A DNA stretch of 64,000 bases from Pseudorhodoplanes sp. (GCA_022843165.1 JALHOD010000001.1:437678-501677), one strand, 5' to 3'. Shown: positions 1-9,301, numbered from the stretch's first letter. The notes: generated from the letters alone by a model not told the origin. Program-made: numbers and translations.

Positions 1-222
1 AGTCGGCAGGACGGTGATGTCATTGCCCTCGAACACGACTTTGCCGCTGTCGGGCCCGATCTCGCCCATCAACTGGCCGATCAGCGTGGTCTTGCCGGCG
101 CCGTTCGGACCGATAACGGCATGCAACTCGCCGGGTCGGATCTCGAGCGAAATGTTGTCGGAGGCGATCACGCCGCCGAAGCGTTTCGAGACCCCTTCGA
201 TGCGGAGCAGCGCGTCAGTCAC
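1..222 (-). CDS. livG: Branched-chain-type ABC transporter ATP-binding protein (LivG-like), 5' part only
   Basis: This is the ATPase subunit of an importer of the branched-chain amino acid/aromatic acid (HAAT) type. Only the first 74 residues are in the window; the gene continues past position 1. The start is a GTG that overlaps the livM stop codon, which indicates translational coupling. A Walker A motif (GPNGAGKT) sits at residues 38-45, after the KRFGG stretch that is usual near the start of LivG. Being last in an operon with LivM, LivH, a binding protein and an aryl-CoA ligase, it probably powers uptake of a carboxylic or aromatic acid. The substrate is inferred from context only. Confidence 0.9.
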   Translation of the reverse strand, partial: MTDALLRIEGVSKRFGGVIASDNISLEIRPGELHAVIGPNGAGKTTLIGQLMGEIGPDSGKVVFEGNDITVLPT

Positions 223-1210
223 GGCGCCCTCCCCGCAGCAAACCGTCAATACCGCCGCGCGCATAGAGCACCACCAGCAGCAGCATGGGGCCGAGAACCA
301 GTTGCCAGTATTCGCGGGCGGCGGTCATCTCCAGACCGGTAACGAAATGGCCGACCACCGCGATGATGTGCGGCAGCGTTTCCTCCAGCACCAGCAGCGC
401 GACCGCGCCGACCACCGGTCCGATCACCGACCCCATGCCGCCCAGAACCGCCATCACGATCAGGTCGCCGGAGCGCGTCCAGTGCATTGTCGCCGGACTG
501 ACGAAATCCGCCTGGTTGGCGAGGAGAATGCCGGCCAGTCCGCACATCATGCCGGCGATCACGAAACAGACCAGCCGATAGCGGAAGGTGGGGATGCCGA
601 TGGCGCGCATGCGGCGGTCGTTGGAACGCGCGCCCTGGATTACCATGCCGAAGCGCGAATTCACCAGCCGCCAGACCAGATACATGGTCGCGAACAGCGT
701 CACCAGGCACACATAGTAGAACGTGGTCTTGTTGGAGAGATTGATCAGCGAGCCGAAATTGCTGCGCTTGTAGATGGTGAGTCCGTCGTCGGCGCCATAG
801 CGATCGAGGCTGACGCCGACGTAATAGATCATCTGCGCGAAGGCGAGCGTTATCATGATGAAATAGACGCCGCGCGTGCGCAGCGACAGTGCCCCCGTCA
901 CCAGCGCGAACAATCCGCAGGCGATCATGGCCACCGGCCATTGCACGAAGCCGGAATTGATCCCCTCGAAAGCAAGAATGCCGACGGCGTAGCCACCGAT
1001 CCCGAGATAGGCGGCATGACCGAAGCTGACCATGCCGCCATAGCTCATGATCAGGTTGAGGCTGACCGCCGCGATCGCCAAAATCACGATTCGGGTGAAC
1101 AGCGTCATGATGAAGGTGTTTCCGGTGACATCGGCATAGGCCGGAATGACTGCGAGAAACGCCAGCAGGCCGAAGACCAGCACATTCCGGACGGTGAAGA
1201 TGGTCTTCAT
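215..1210 (-). CDS. livM: Branched-chain-type ABC transporter permease LivM
   Basis: Inner-membrane permease of 331 residues, the normal length for LivM. It has repeated hydrophobic segments and the family's glycine-rich EAA-like region (SYGGMVSFGHAAYLGIGGYA, about residues 55-75). It pairs with LivH to form the transmembrane channel. Its ATG overlaps the livH stop (ATGA) and its own stop overlaps the livG GTG, so livH-livM-livG are translationally coupled. The operon also holds a binding protein and a benzoate-CoA ligase, so aromatic or aryl carboxylate import is likely (inference). Confidence 0.95.
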   Translation of the reverse strand: MKTIFTVRNVLVFGLLAFLAVIPAYADVTGNTFIMTLFTRIVILAIAAVSLNLIMSYGGMVSFGHAAYLGIGGYAVGILAFEGINSGFVQWPVAMIACGLFALVTGALSLRTRGVYFIMITLAFAQMIYYVGVSLDRYGADDGLTIYKRSNFGSLINLSNKTTFYYVCLVTLFATMYLVWRLVNSRFGMVIQGARSNDRRMRAIGIPTFRYRLVCFVIAGMMCGLAGILLANQADFVSPATMHWTRSGDLIVMAVLGGMGSVIGPVVGAVALLVLEETLPHIIAVVGHFVTGLEMTAAREYWQLVLGPMLLLVVLYARGGIDGLLRGGRRD

Positions 1211-2124
1211 TTGTTGGCCGCCGGGAACAGACCTTCCGGCCGCGCCACTAGGATCACCGCCATCACCAGATAAATCAGCATCGACGACAGGGCCGGGCCC
1301 GCGGTCGAAGCAGCCGAATTCGACAGGAACAGCTTGAGCACGTCGGGAAGAAAGGCGCGTCCCACGGTGTCGATCAGACCGACCAGGAGCGAGGCGACAA
1401 AGGCGCCGCGGATCGAGCCGATCCCGCCGATGATGATAACGACAAAGGCAAGGATCAGGATGTTTTCGCCCATGCCGATCTGCGCGGTCAGGATTGCGGC
1501 CTGCATCAGCCCCGCGAGACCGGCAAGCGCGGCGCCCGCGCCGAACACCAGGGTAAAAAGCAACTTGATGTTGATACCGAGCGCGCCGATCATTTCGCGG
1601 TTGGAAGCGCCAGCCCGGATCAGCATGCCGATTCGCGTGCGCATCACCACGAAATACAACGAGATCGCCACCGCCAGCGACACGATGATGATCGACAGCC
1701 GGTACATCGAATAATGCACGCCGGGCATCAATTCGATCGAGGTGTTGAGCCAGGACGGCAGCGTCAGGTTCATGCCGGCCGGCCCCCAGATCAGCCGCAC
1801 CAGTTCATTGAAGAACAGGATCAGGCCGAACGTCCCCAGCACATGGTCGAGATGATCGCGTCCATAAAGACGGCGCATCGCGATGACTTCGACCGCCATG
1901 CCGACCAACAGCGTGGCCATCAAAGCCAACACTACGCCGCCTATGAAATGGCCGGTCAGCGCCGTGAACGTGGCGGCGAAATAGGCGCCGAGCATGTAGA
2001 GCGAGCCATGCGCCAGGTTGACGAGATCCATGATCCCGAACACCAGCGTCAGTCCCGCCGCTAGCAGGAACAGCAGCAGGCCGAATTGCAGACCGTTCAA
2101 TGTCTGTTCGATAAAGAGAAGCAT
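1207..2124 (-). CDS. livH: Branched-chain-type ABC transporter permease LivH
   Basis: Inner-membrane permease of about 305 residues. LivH hallmarks include FGIMDLVNLAHGSLYMLGAY in the first third and the GGIGSIRGAF segment in the last third. The frame is open to an ATG at 2181, but that codon abuts the T-run of a predicted hairpin (2183-2223), so I prefer the ATG at 2124, which starts MLLFIEQTLNG as is usual for LivH. No strong ribosome binding site is visible. It overlaps livM by four bases. It lies 109 bases after the binding-protein stop, with the hairpin between them. Confidence 0.93.
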   Translation of the reverse strand: MLLFIEQTLNGLQFGLLLFLLAAGLTLVFGIMDLVNLAHGSLYMLGAYFAATFTALTGHFIGGVVLALMATLLVGMAVEVIAMRRLYGRDHLDHVLGTFGLILFFNELVRLIWGPAGMNLTLPSWLNTSIELMPGVHYSMYRLSIIIVSLAVAISLYFVVMRTRIGMLIRAGASNREMIGALGINIKLLFTLVFGAGAALAGLAGLMQAAILTAQIGMGENILILAFVVIIIGGIGSIRGAFVASLLVGLIDTVGRAFLPDVLKLFLSNSAASTAGPALSSMLIYLVMAVILVARPEGLFPAANK

Positions 2125-2182
2125 GAGACTCTGGAAGATGCCGGACTTCGTCGCGTCCCGGTCGAGTTTTAATATGTGCAAT

Positions 2183-2223
2183 AAAAAGAGCCGGGCAGCG
2201 GAGATATGCCCGCCGTCCGGCTC
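2183..2223 (-). terminator. Hairpin with T-run between the binding-protein gene and livH
   Basis: Read on the minus strand, a GC-rich hairpin (arms GAGCCGG and CCGGCTC plus inner pairs) is followed directly by TTTTT. It lies just after the binding-protein stop at 2233 and before livH. It probably stops part of the transcription, so that the periplasmic binding protein is made in excess over the permeases, and it may protect the 3' end of the message. Confidence 0.65.
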
Positions 2224-2232
2224 CGGTTCAGA

Positions 2233-3408
2233 TCACCACTTCATAGGGCATTTGGTGTGGTGGCGGTCCTGGCTGTCCTTTACGATGGTCGCCACCGTCT
2301 TCAATCCGAGGCTGCCGTCAGCGGTCTTCACCACGTCCTGCAGATAGAAATTCTGAATCGGCACGTGGTTGTTGCCGTACTTGAACGGCCCGCGCACCGA
2401 CGGGAAGTTTGCCTTGCGCATTTCGTCGCGCATGGCGTCCTTCTTCGACAGGTCGCCCTTCACAGCGGTGACGGCGCTGTTGATGAGCTGGGCCGCGTCA
2501 TAGGACTGCGCGCCGTAGAACGACGGCGAGCTGTTGTACTTCTTCTTGAAGTCGGCGACGAACTTCTTGTTCTGGTCGAACGGCAGATCGTTCACCCATT
2601 GCTGGGCGCCGGGAATGCCGAGCGCCAGGTCCTTCTGCCGCGGCAGCGAGAGTTCGTCGATGGTGAAGGCGGTGTAGAGCGGAATCTGCCCCTTCAGGCC
2701 GGCCTGCACATACTGGTTCAGGAACTGCACGCCCGCGGCGCCCGGATAGAACACGAAGATCGCGTCCGGCTTGGCGGCGCGCGCCTTCGACAGCTCGGCC
2801 GAGAAGTCGAGCTGATCCGGCCACTTGGTCAGATCCTGGCCGACCACCTTACCCTTGAAGGTCGCGGCCACGCCCTGCAGCATGTCCTTGCCGGCAGCGT
2901 AGTTCGGTCCGATCAGATAGACCGATTTCACGCCTTTCTGGTTCATGTATTCACCGACCGCCTGCGGTGTCTGGTCGTTCTGCCAGGAGGTCGAGAACAC
3001 ATAGGGCGAGCAGAGTTCGCCGGCGATCTGCGACGGACCTGCATTGGCGATGACCAGGAAGGTCTTGGAATCCACCACCGGCTTCAGCGAGGCCAGCAGC
3101 ACATTCGACCAGATATAGCCGACGATGAAGTCCACTTTGTCGGATTCGATCAGCTTCTCGGTCTTCTGCTTGCCGACATCCGGCTTCTGGCCGTCGTCCT
3201 CGTAGATCACCTCGACCGGCAGGCCGCCGATCTTGCGGCCCATGTGATCGAGCGCAAGCTCGAACGAATTGCGCATGTCATTGCCAATCACGGCCGTGGG
3301 GCCGCTGAAGGTCGAAACGAAGCCGATTTTTACGGTCTTGTTCTGGGCCTCTGCGGGACTCAAGGCCAGCGCAAGAATGGCGCCGGCTGTCAGCAGGGTT
3401 CTTTTCAT
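2233..3408 (-). CDS. ABC transporter periplasmic substrate-binding protein (LivK/HAAT family)
   Basis: Periplasmic binding protein of 391 residues. It has a clear Sec signal peptide (basic MKR start, hydrophobic core, cleavage near PAEAQ at residue 22), then the typical start of a type I fold (VKIGFVSTFSGP). Length and sequence fit the HAAT group that binds branched-chain amino acids, amides or aromatic acids. A good ribosome binding site (GGGAGGA) precedes the ATG. It is the first transporter gene after the CoA ligase and is separated from livH by a hairpin. Ligand unknown; benzoate-type acids are plausible from context. Confidence 0.93.
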   Translation of the reverse strand: MKRTLLTAGAILALALSPAEAQNKTVKIGFVSTFSGPTAVIGNDMRNSFELALDHMGRKIGGLPVEVIYEDDGQKPDVGKQKTEKLIESDKVDFIVGYIWSNVLLASLKPVVDSKTFLVIANAGPSQIAGELCSPYVFSTSWQNDQTPQAVGEYMNQKGVKSVYLIGPNYAAGKDMLQGVAATFKGKVVGQDLTKWPDQLDFSAELSKARAAKPDAIFVFYPGAAGVQFLNQYVQAGLKGQIPLYTAFTIDELSLPRQKDLALGIPGAQQWVNDLPFDQNKKFVADFKKKYNSSPSFYGAQSYDAAQLINSAVTAVKGDLSKKDAMRDEMRKANFPSVRGPFKYGNNHVPIQNFYLQDVVKTADGSLGLKTVATIVKDSQDRHHTKCPMKW

Positions 3409-3546
3409 CTGTCAGTCCTCCCGGTGTTGAGCCGCTCCTGCAACAACTCTAATGGATCGCAGTGCGAGCCAAAAGGCTGCTTTTTGACCGGCCTGATGCT
3501 TATTTGGCAGCAAAGTTTCATTGTCGTGACGTGATCGTGGGCAAGC

Positions 3547-5163
3547 TCACGTCTGCGTCGCCTCCAAACGCAGCTTGAAGCGTTGAATTTTTCCGGTGGC
3601 GGTTTTCGGCAATTCGCTGCGAAATTCGATCCAGCGCGGATATTTGAACGGCGCGAGGCTCGCCTTCACATGTTCCTGCAGCGCGCGCGCCAGATCCTCG
3701 CAAGCCCTGTCATGGGACTTCAGGACCACAAAAGCCTTCGGCTTGACCAGGCCATCGCCGTCGAGCCAAGCCACCACCGCGCATTCCAGCACATCCTGAT
3801 GCGTCTGCAATGCGCCCTCGACCTCGAACGGCGAGACATAGAGGCCCGACACCTTCAGCATGTCGTCGTTGCGGCCGCAGTAGACGTAATAGCCGTCCTC
3901 GTCCTGCCGGTATTTGTCGCCCGAGCGCGTCCACTCACCCATGAAGGTGCGGCGCGACTGCTCGCGGTTATTCCAGTACATGATGGCGCTCGAAGGTCCA
4001 CGCACCAGTAATTCGCCCATCTCACCCTGCGGAACGGGGTGCCCCTCGTCGTCGATCAGCTTGATGTCGTAGCCGGGGATGGTCCTGCCGGTGGTGCCGT
4101 ATTTCACCGATCCCGGCCAGTTCGACAGGAAGATATGCAGCATCTCGGTTGAGCCGATGCCGTCGAGAATGTCGCAGCCATATTTCCCATGCCAGCGCTT
4201 GCCGACATCCTCCGGCAGCGCCTCACCCGCCGAAACACAACGGCGGAACTTGACGTCACCGCGTTGCGGCGCGCTGGGGCTGGCGAGAAACGCCGCAAAG
4301 AAGGTCGGCACGCCGTAGAACACGGTGATCGGGTATTTTTTCAGCAAGGCCGCCACGCCGTCCGGTGTCGGCCGCTCGTCCAGCAGCACGACGGTCGCCC
4401 CGGCCGACATCGGGAAAGTCATGGCGTTGCCGAGGCCATAGGCGAAGAACAGTTTCGCCACCGAATAACAGAGGTCGCTGTCCTTCAGTCCCAGCACCGG
4501 CTTTGCATACAATTCGTCGGTCAGCCGCAGGCTGGCCTGCGTATGCACCGTGCCCTTGGGTTTGCCGGTCGAGCCCGAGGAATACAGCCAGAAGCACATG
4601 TCGTCGCGCGTGGTCGGCGCGGTGTAGGACTCTGGCGTCGCGCCCGAGACCAGGTCTTCAAAACTGTCGCGGCCGGGCGCGCCTAGGCCCGAGACGACGA
4701 CATGCGCAAGATCGGAGCAATCGGCGGCGATCTTCTCGAATTTCGGATAGAGCGCCTCCGAGACCACCAGCATCCGCGCCCGGCTGTCGGTCAGCATGAA
4801 CCTGTAATCGTCCTCGGTCAGCAGCGTGTTGACCGCGACGGGCACCACGCCGGCCTTGATCGCGCCAAGAAAGGCGGTCGGCCAGTCGATGGTGTCGAGC
4901 AGGCAGAGCATGATGCGCTCTTCGCGCCGGATGCCTTTCGCCCGCAGCGCGGCGCCGAAGCGGTCCACCCGGTCCGCCAATTGGCCATAGGTCCAGCTGC
5001 CCCGTCTGTCGATAAAGACCGGCTTCTGGGCGCGGCCGGCCGCAAGATTGCGCTGCAGGATGTCGGCGGCGAAATTGTAATCGCGCGGAATCTCCGCGGC
5101 CGGAGATGCCATACCCCCGCCCAGACGGCCGGACTTGACCGCGTTGTGCGCAGCTTGAGTCAT
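3547..5163 (-). CDS. Benzoate-CoA ligase family protein (AMP-forming)
   Basis: Acyl-adenylate-forming enzyme of about 538 residues that should activate benzoate or a hydroxybenzoate to its CoA thioester with ATP, in the cytoplasm. Visible motifs are the P-loop (YSSGSTGKPKGTVH, near residue 190), GIGSTEML, the hinge GRNDDMLKVSGLYVSPFEVE, and the C-terminal catalytic lysine in LPKTATGKIQ. The overall sequence is of benzoate-CoA ligase type. A GTG four codons upstream (5175) is an alternative start; I took the ATG at 5163. It heads an operon-like array with an ABC transporter and is divergent from the MetE-like gene. The promoter region carries TGCA repeats (see 5213-5298). Benzoate and 4-hydroxybenzoate cannot be told apart by eye. 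Confidence 0.92.
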   Translation of the reverse strand: MTQAAHNAVKSGRLGGGMASPAAEIPRDYNFAADILQRNLAAGRAQKPVFIDRRGSWTYGQLADRVDRFGAALRAKGIRREERIMLCLLDTIDWPTAFLGAIKAGVVPVAVNTLLTEDDYRFMLTDSRARMLVVSEALYPKFEKIAADCSDLAHVVVSGLGAPGRDSFEDLVSGATPESYTAPTTRDDMCFWLYSSGSTGKPKGTVHTQASLRLTDELYAKPVLGLKDSDLCYSVAKLFFAYGLGNAMTFPMSAGATVVLLDERPTPDGVAALLKKYPITVFYGVPTFFAAFLASPSAPQRGDVKFRRCVSAGEALPEDVGKRWHGKYGCDILDGIGSTEMLHIFLSNWPGSVKYGTTGRTIPGYDIKLIDDEGHPVPQGEMGELLVRGPSSAIMYWNNREQSRRTFMGEWTRSGDKYRQDEDGYYVYCGRNDDMLKVSGLYVSPFEVEGALQTHQDVLECAVVAWLDGDGLVKPKAFVVLKSHDRACEDLARALQEHVKASLAPFKYPRWIEFRSELPKTATGKIQRFKLRLEATQT

Positions 5164-5204
5164 TTCCCATCCCACGGGCGTTTCTTGTTTTTTGGATCTG
5201 GATC

Positions 5205-5232
5205 ATTGTAATTGCAATTATTGCAAATGCAA
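5205..5232 (-). promoter_or_regulatory. Predicted promoter of the benzoate-CoA ligase gene
   Basis: On the minus strand, TTGCAT (5232-5227) and TACAAT (5210-5205) are separated by 16 bases and resemble -35 and -10 boxes. Transcription would start near 5198, about 35 bases before the ATG. The spacer is filled with TTGCAA repeats, as expected for repression by occlusion. Confidence 0.5.
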
Positions 5233-5298
5233 CGACAGACCGTGTCGGCATGGCCACAGCGGCGGCGCGCCCTCGCCATCCGCATGCACTATAATGCA
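5213..5298. promoter_or_regulatory. TGCA repeat operators in the divergent CoA-ligase/MetE-like control region
   Basis: Five TGCA tetramers occur in this short region: 5213-5216, 5222-5225, 5228-5231, and the pair 5285-5288 and 5295-5298, the last two spaced by exactly six bases. The first three lie in the predicted promoter of the CoA ligase. The last pair brackets a TATAAT on the plus strand. BzdR and BoxR, benzoyl-CoA-responsive repressors of benzoate genes, are known to bind direct TGCA repeats. No such regulator gene is in the window. Confidence 0.5.
5290..5295 (+). promoter_or_regulatory. Predicted -10 box for the MetE-like gene
   Basis: TATAAT on the plus strand, flanked directly by TGCA on both sides. 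No convincing -35 box is seen 16-18 bases upstream. The leader to the ATG at 5451 would be about 150 bases. Confidence 0.35.
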
Positions 5299-5450
5299 GA
5301 CTGTCTTTCCGGGGTCAAGCGCAAGCTGGAGTCGTTCCAGGTTGTGGACCGCCGTCGGGCTTTGCCGCGCCGCACCGGCCTGTGGTTGACGGCGATGCCT
5401 GTGCTGCGGCCTGATGACCGCCGCAATGGCAAGAGAATCGGGAGAGACGC

Positions 5451-6617
5451 ATGCTCACAAGCCGGGATCGCATCCTGACCACCCATGTCGGCAGCCTGCC
5501 GCGCAACGACAAGTTGTCTGACATGCTGGTGCGCCGGGAGGCCAGCGAGGCCTTCGACCGTGACGAGATGAACGCCGAGATGGACAAGGCAGTGCGTCAC
5601 GTCGTCGCCAAGCAGGCGGAGGCCGGCGTCGATATCGGCAATGACGGCGAGCAGCAGCGTGTCGGGTTCCAGACCTACGTGCCGCAGCGCATGTCCGGAT
5701 TTGCCGGCGTGTCGAAGCGGCGGCGCGGCATGGAATTCGAGGAATTTCCCGAACTGGTCAAATACCTGACGCACCGCTTTCCGCACACCTCGAAACAGCA
5801 GAACGCGCCGGAAGCACAGGGCGAGATCAAGTATCTCGATCTTGCGCCGATCGAGAGCGAACTGAAACGCGTGAAGGACATTGCCGGCAGCACCTTCAAG
5901 GAATTGTTCATGACCGCGGCCTCCCCCGGCATCATTTCCTCGACCATGCTCAACGCCTATTACAAGACGCATGACGATTATCTCGACGCCTTGGCGCGCG
6001 AGATGGGCAAGGAATACCAGGCGATCCACAAGGCCGGACTCATCCTGCAGATCGACGCGCCCGATCTCGCGATGGATCGCACCATGTTTCACCGCGACCT
6101 CACCGATGCGCAATTCGCCAAGCAGGTGGAGCGGCAGGTCACCGCCATCAACCAGGCCATCGCCGGCATCCCTGCCGACCGCGTGCGGCTGCATGTCTGC
6201 TACGGCAACTGGGAAGGCCCCCACATCCACGATGTGCCGCTGTCCGTGATCCTGCCCGCGCTCTATCAGGCCAAGGTCGGCGCGCTGTCGATCGAATTCG
6301 CCAATCCGCGCCACGCGCATGAATATGCCGCCTTCAAAAAGCACCCGCTGCCGAAGGACATGATCCTGATTCCGGGTGTGATCGAAACCACCTCCAACAT
6401 CGTCGAACATCCGGAAGTGGTGGCGCGCCGGATCGAGGACGCGGTCTCGGCTGTCGGCGACCGCGAGCGCGTGATCGCCTCCACCGATTGCGGCTTCGGC
6501 ACCTTCACCAACCGCGAATGGGTGGTGGAGCCGGCGGTGTGGTTGAAACTGAAGGCTTTGCGCGAGGGCGCCGATATCGTCTCACAGCGTCTCTGGGGCC
6601 GGAAGAGCGCGGCCTGA
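5451..6617 (+). CDS. Cobalamin-independent methionine synthase (MetE C-terminal domain) family protein
   Basis: Protein of 388 residues matching only the catalytic C-terminal barrel of MetE, as in the short proteins that act as methyltransferases or coenzyme M/thiol transferases. It starts TTHVGSLPR, typical of the family. Zinc-ligand-like residues are seen in LHVCYGNWEG (about 250-260), an acidic residue in SIEFANP, and the late cysteine in STDCGFGTF. It lacks the MetE N-terminal domain, so it is probably not a stand-alone homocysteine methylase using folate. A strong ribosome binding site (GGGAGAG) precedes the ATG. It is divergent from the benzoate-CoA ligase. Function in aromatic metabolism is not established. 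Confidence 0.85.
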   Translation: MLTSRDRILTTHVGSLPRNDKLSDMLVRREASEAFDRDEMNAEMDKAVRHVVAKQAEAGVDIGNDGEQQRVGFQTYVPQRMSGFAGVSKRRRGMEFEEFPELVKYLTHRFPHTSKQQNAPEAQGEIKYLDLAPIESELKRVKDIAGSTFKELFMTAASPGIISSTMLNAYYKTHDDYLDALAREMGKEYQAIHKAGLILQIDAPDLAMDRTMFHRDLTDAQFAKQVERQVTAINQAIAGIPADRVRLHVCYGNWEGPHIHDVPLSVILPALYQAKVGALSIEFANPRHAHEYAAFKKHPLPKDMILIPGVIETTSNIVEHPEVVARRIEDAVSAVGDRERVIASTDCGFGTFTNREWVVEPAVWLKLKALREGADIVSQRLWGRKSAA

Positions 6618-6620
6618 CCC

Positions 6621-6860
6621 ATGACCTATCTTCCGCCGAGAGTCCCAAATCCCAAGCGCGACGCCGAAAGACGCGCGCAGTTGATCTCAAGCATCCTGCG
6701 CGCATTGCCGATGGTGCTCGCCATTCCACCCCTGTTGTTCGGGGTGATGGTCTACGGCTACAGCGACCAGGCGCCGGCAGTCCTGCGCGAATTCACCATC
6801 GCCTTAGATGGCCTGCTCGGCCAGCCGGTCTGGTCGATCATCGGACCCGGCGGCAAATAA
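6621..6860 (+). CDS. Small hypothetical membrane protein next to lrgA
   Basis: 79 residues, starting three bases after the previous stop and ending directly before the lrgA GTG. It has a basic N-terminus and one strong hydrophobic segment (about residues 27-48, ALPMVLAIPPLLFGVMVYGY). The tight packing suggests co-translation with the LrgAB pair. No family recognised; it could be an accessory subunit of that membrane system. Confidence 0.7.
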   Translation: MTYLPPRVPNPKRDAERRAQLISSILRALPMVLAIPPLLFGVMVYGYSDQAPAVLREFTIALDGLLGQPVWSIIGPGGK

Positions 6861-7238
6861 GTGCTCGCCGCCTTCGCCACGCTGCTGATCAGCCAACTCG
6901 CCGGCGAAGCCTTGGTGCGGGCGGGCACGTTGCCGTTGCCCGGACCGGTGGTCGGCATGGCGCTCCTGTTCGCGCTCATGCTTGTACGCGCGCCGCTGCC
7001 GAAGGAACTCGAAGCCACCAGCGACGGCCTGCTGAAACATCTCTCGCTCTTGTTCGTGCCGGCCGGCGTCGGCGTGGTGCAGCAGCTCGACCGGCTCGGC
7101 CATGACGGCGTGCGGCTGTTCGCCGTGGTGCTGGTCACCACATTGATCTCGCTCGCGGTCACCGCTCTGGTCTTCGCGGGTGTGGCGAAATTGTTGGGGG
7201 CCGACGACCTCGCGCCTGACGGCGAAAGCAGGCCATGA
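6861..7238 (+). CDS. CidA/LrgA family membrane protein
   Basis: 125-residue integral membrane protein with the LrgA signature (LPLPGPVVGMALLFALML, about 24-41) and about four hydrophobic helices. It uses a GTG start immediately after the stop of the 79-residue gene, and overlaps lrgB by four bases. LrgA/CidA proteins act with LrgB/CidB. They were described as holin-like regulators of murein hydrolase activity, and homologues move small organic acids such as pyruvate or glycolate. Given the organic-acid genes nearby, a transport role is plausible. Confidence 0.85.
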   Translation: MLAAFATLLISQLAGEALVRAGTLPLPGPVVGMALLFALMLVRAPLPKELEATSDGLLKHLSLLFVPAGVGVVQQLDRLGHDGVRLFAVVLVTTLISLAVTALVFAGVAKLLGADDLAPDGESRP

Positions 7239-7954
7239 TCGATATCGTCGACCTTTGGGTCTATCTCTCCGGCTCGCCGCTGCTGTGGCTGACCGCCACG
7301 CTGATCGCCTATGTGATCGCCGACTGGCTGTCGGCGAAAAGCGGACGCCATCCCGCCGTCAATCCGGTGCTGATCGCGGTGGCGCTAGTGTCGCTGGTGC
7401 TGCTGGTCAGCGGCACCACGTTCCAAGCCTATTTCGCCGGCGCGCAATTCGTTCATTTCCTGCTGGGGCCCGCGACGGTCGCGCTGGCGGTGCCGCTGAT
7501 CCGCCATCTGCCGCAGGTGCGGCGCGCATTGGTACCGATGCTGATCGCACTCATCGTCGGCTCGATCGTCGCCATCGTCTCGGCAATCGTTCTGGCGCAG
7601 GCTGCCGGACTCGACCGCGCCGCGATCCTGGCGCTGGCGCCGAAATCGGCCACCGCCGCGATCGCCATGGGAATCGCGGAAAAGACCGGCGGCGATCCCG
7701 CGCTCACCGCGGTGCTGACGATCCTGACCGGCATTTCCGGAGCCATCATCGTGACGCCGTTGATGAATGCCCTGCGGCTGAAAAATTACGCCGCGCGCGG
7801 ATTTGCCGCCGGCCTCACCTCACACGGCATCGGCACCGCGCGCGCCTTCCAGGTCAATCCGCTGGCCGGCACCTTTGCCGGCATCGCCATCGGACTGAAC
7901 GGATTGCTCACCGCCCTGCTGGTACCGGTGATCCTGCGCTGGCTTCTGCCGTAA
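7235..7954 (+). CDS. LrgB family membrane protein
   Basis: 239 residues, the usual LrgB length. It carries the conserved core PKSATAAIAMGIAEKTGG (about 145-162) followed by LTAVLTILTGISGAI, and multiple membrane helices. The start codon overlaps the lrgA stop (ATGA), so the pair is translationally coupled. It ends three bases before the stop of the convergent pobA gene. Partner of the LrgA-like protein upstream. Confidence 0.9.
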   Translation: MIDIVDLWVYLSGSPLLWLTATLIAYVIADWLSAKSGRHPAVNPVLIAVALVSLVLLVSGTTFQAYFAGAQFVHFLLGPATVALAVPLIRHLPQVRRALVPMLIALIVGSIVAIVSAIVLAQAAGLDRAAILALAPKSATAAIAMGIAEKTGGDPALTAVLTILTGISGAIIVTPLMNALRLKNYAARGFAAGLTSHGIGTARAFQVNPLAGTFAGIAIGLNGLLTALLVPVILRWLLP

Positions 7955-7957
7955 GGT

Positions 7958-9145
<1,188 letters not shown>

Positions 9146-9153
9146 TCACGGTC

Positions 9154-9202
9154 AAAAAATGCGCGGGCGCGTCGGGGTGGGACCCTGCCGAACGCGCCCG
9201 CG
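9154..9202 (-). terminator. Strong hairpin plus T6 between the 195-residue gene and pobA
   Basis: On the minus strand an almost perfect hairpin (arms CGCGGGCGCGTTCGG and CCGACGCGCCCGCG, one bulge) is followed by CATTTTTT. It ends about 26 bases before the pobA start. It could terminate the upstream 195-residue gene. Because the best promoter candidate (9248-9290) lies upstream of it, it may also act as an attenuator in the pobA leader. Confidence 0.6.
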
Positions 9203-9247
9203 AACCTGACGGCGTATGGATGGGCGCAACGCCGCCGGGACATACGC

Positions 9248-9253
9248 ATTAAA
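9248..9253 (-). promoter_or_regulatory. Predicted -10 box upstream of pobA
   Basis: TTTAAT on the minus strand. It starts 23 bases after the FNR/FixK-type box, so if the box is centred at -41.5 this hexamer falls at about -11 to -6, the class II activator geometry. Predicted start of transcription is near 9242. Confidence 0.45.
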
Positions 9254-9276
9254 CAGCTACGACCGCGGACGACGGT

Positions 9277-9290
9277 TTGATCTGGATCAA
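9277..9290. promoter_or_regulatory. FNR/FixK-type box (TTGAT-N4-ATCAA)
   Basis: A perfect palindromic TTGATctggATCAA, which matches the consensus of FNR, FixK and related oxygen-responsive regulators. It lies 11 bases past the stop of the 195-residue gene and upstream of pobA. In Rhodopseudomonas the FNR homologue AadR controls aromatic acid genes, so a similar regulator is plausible. No gene for it is in the window. Confidence 0.65.
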
Positions 9291-9301
9291 GCCCCTGACA
9301 C

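Noticed and set aside
2206-3534. 442-codon open frame opposite the ABC binding-protein gene
   Set aside because: Shadow of a gene with a signal peptide and binding-protein motifs; no supporting start signal or family match.
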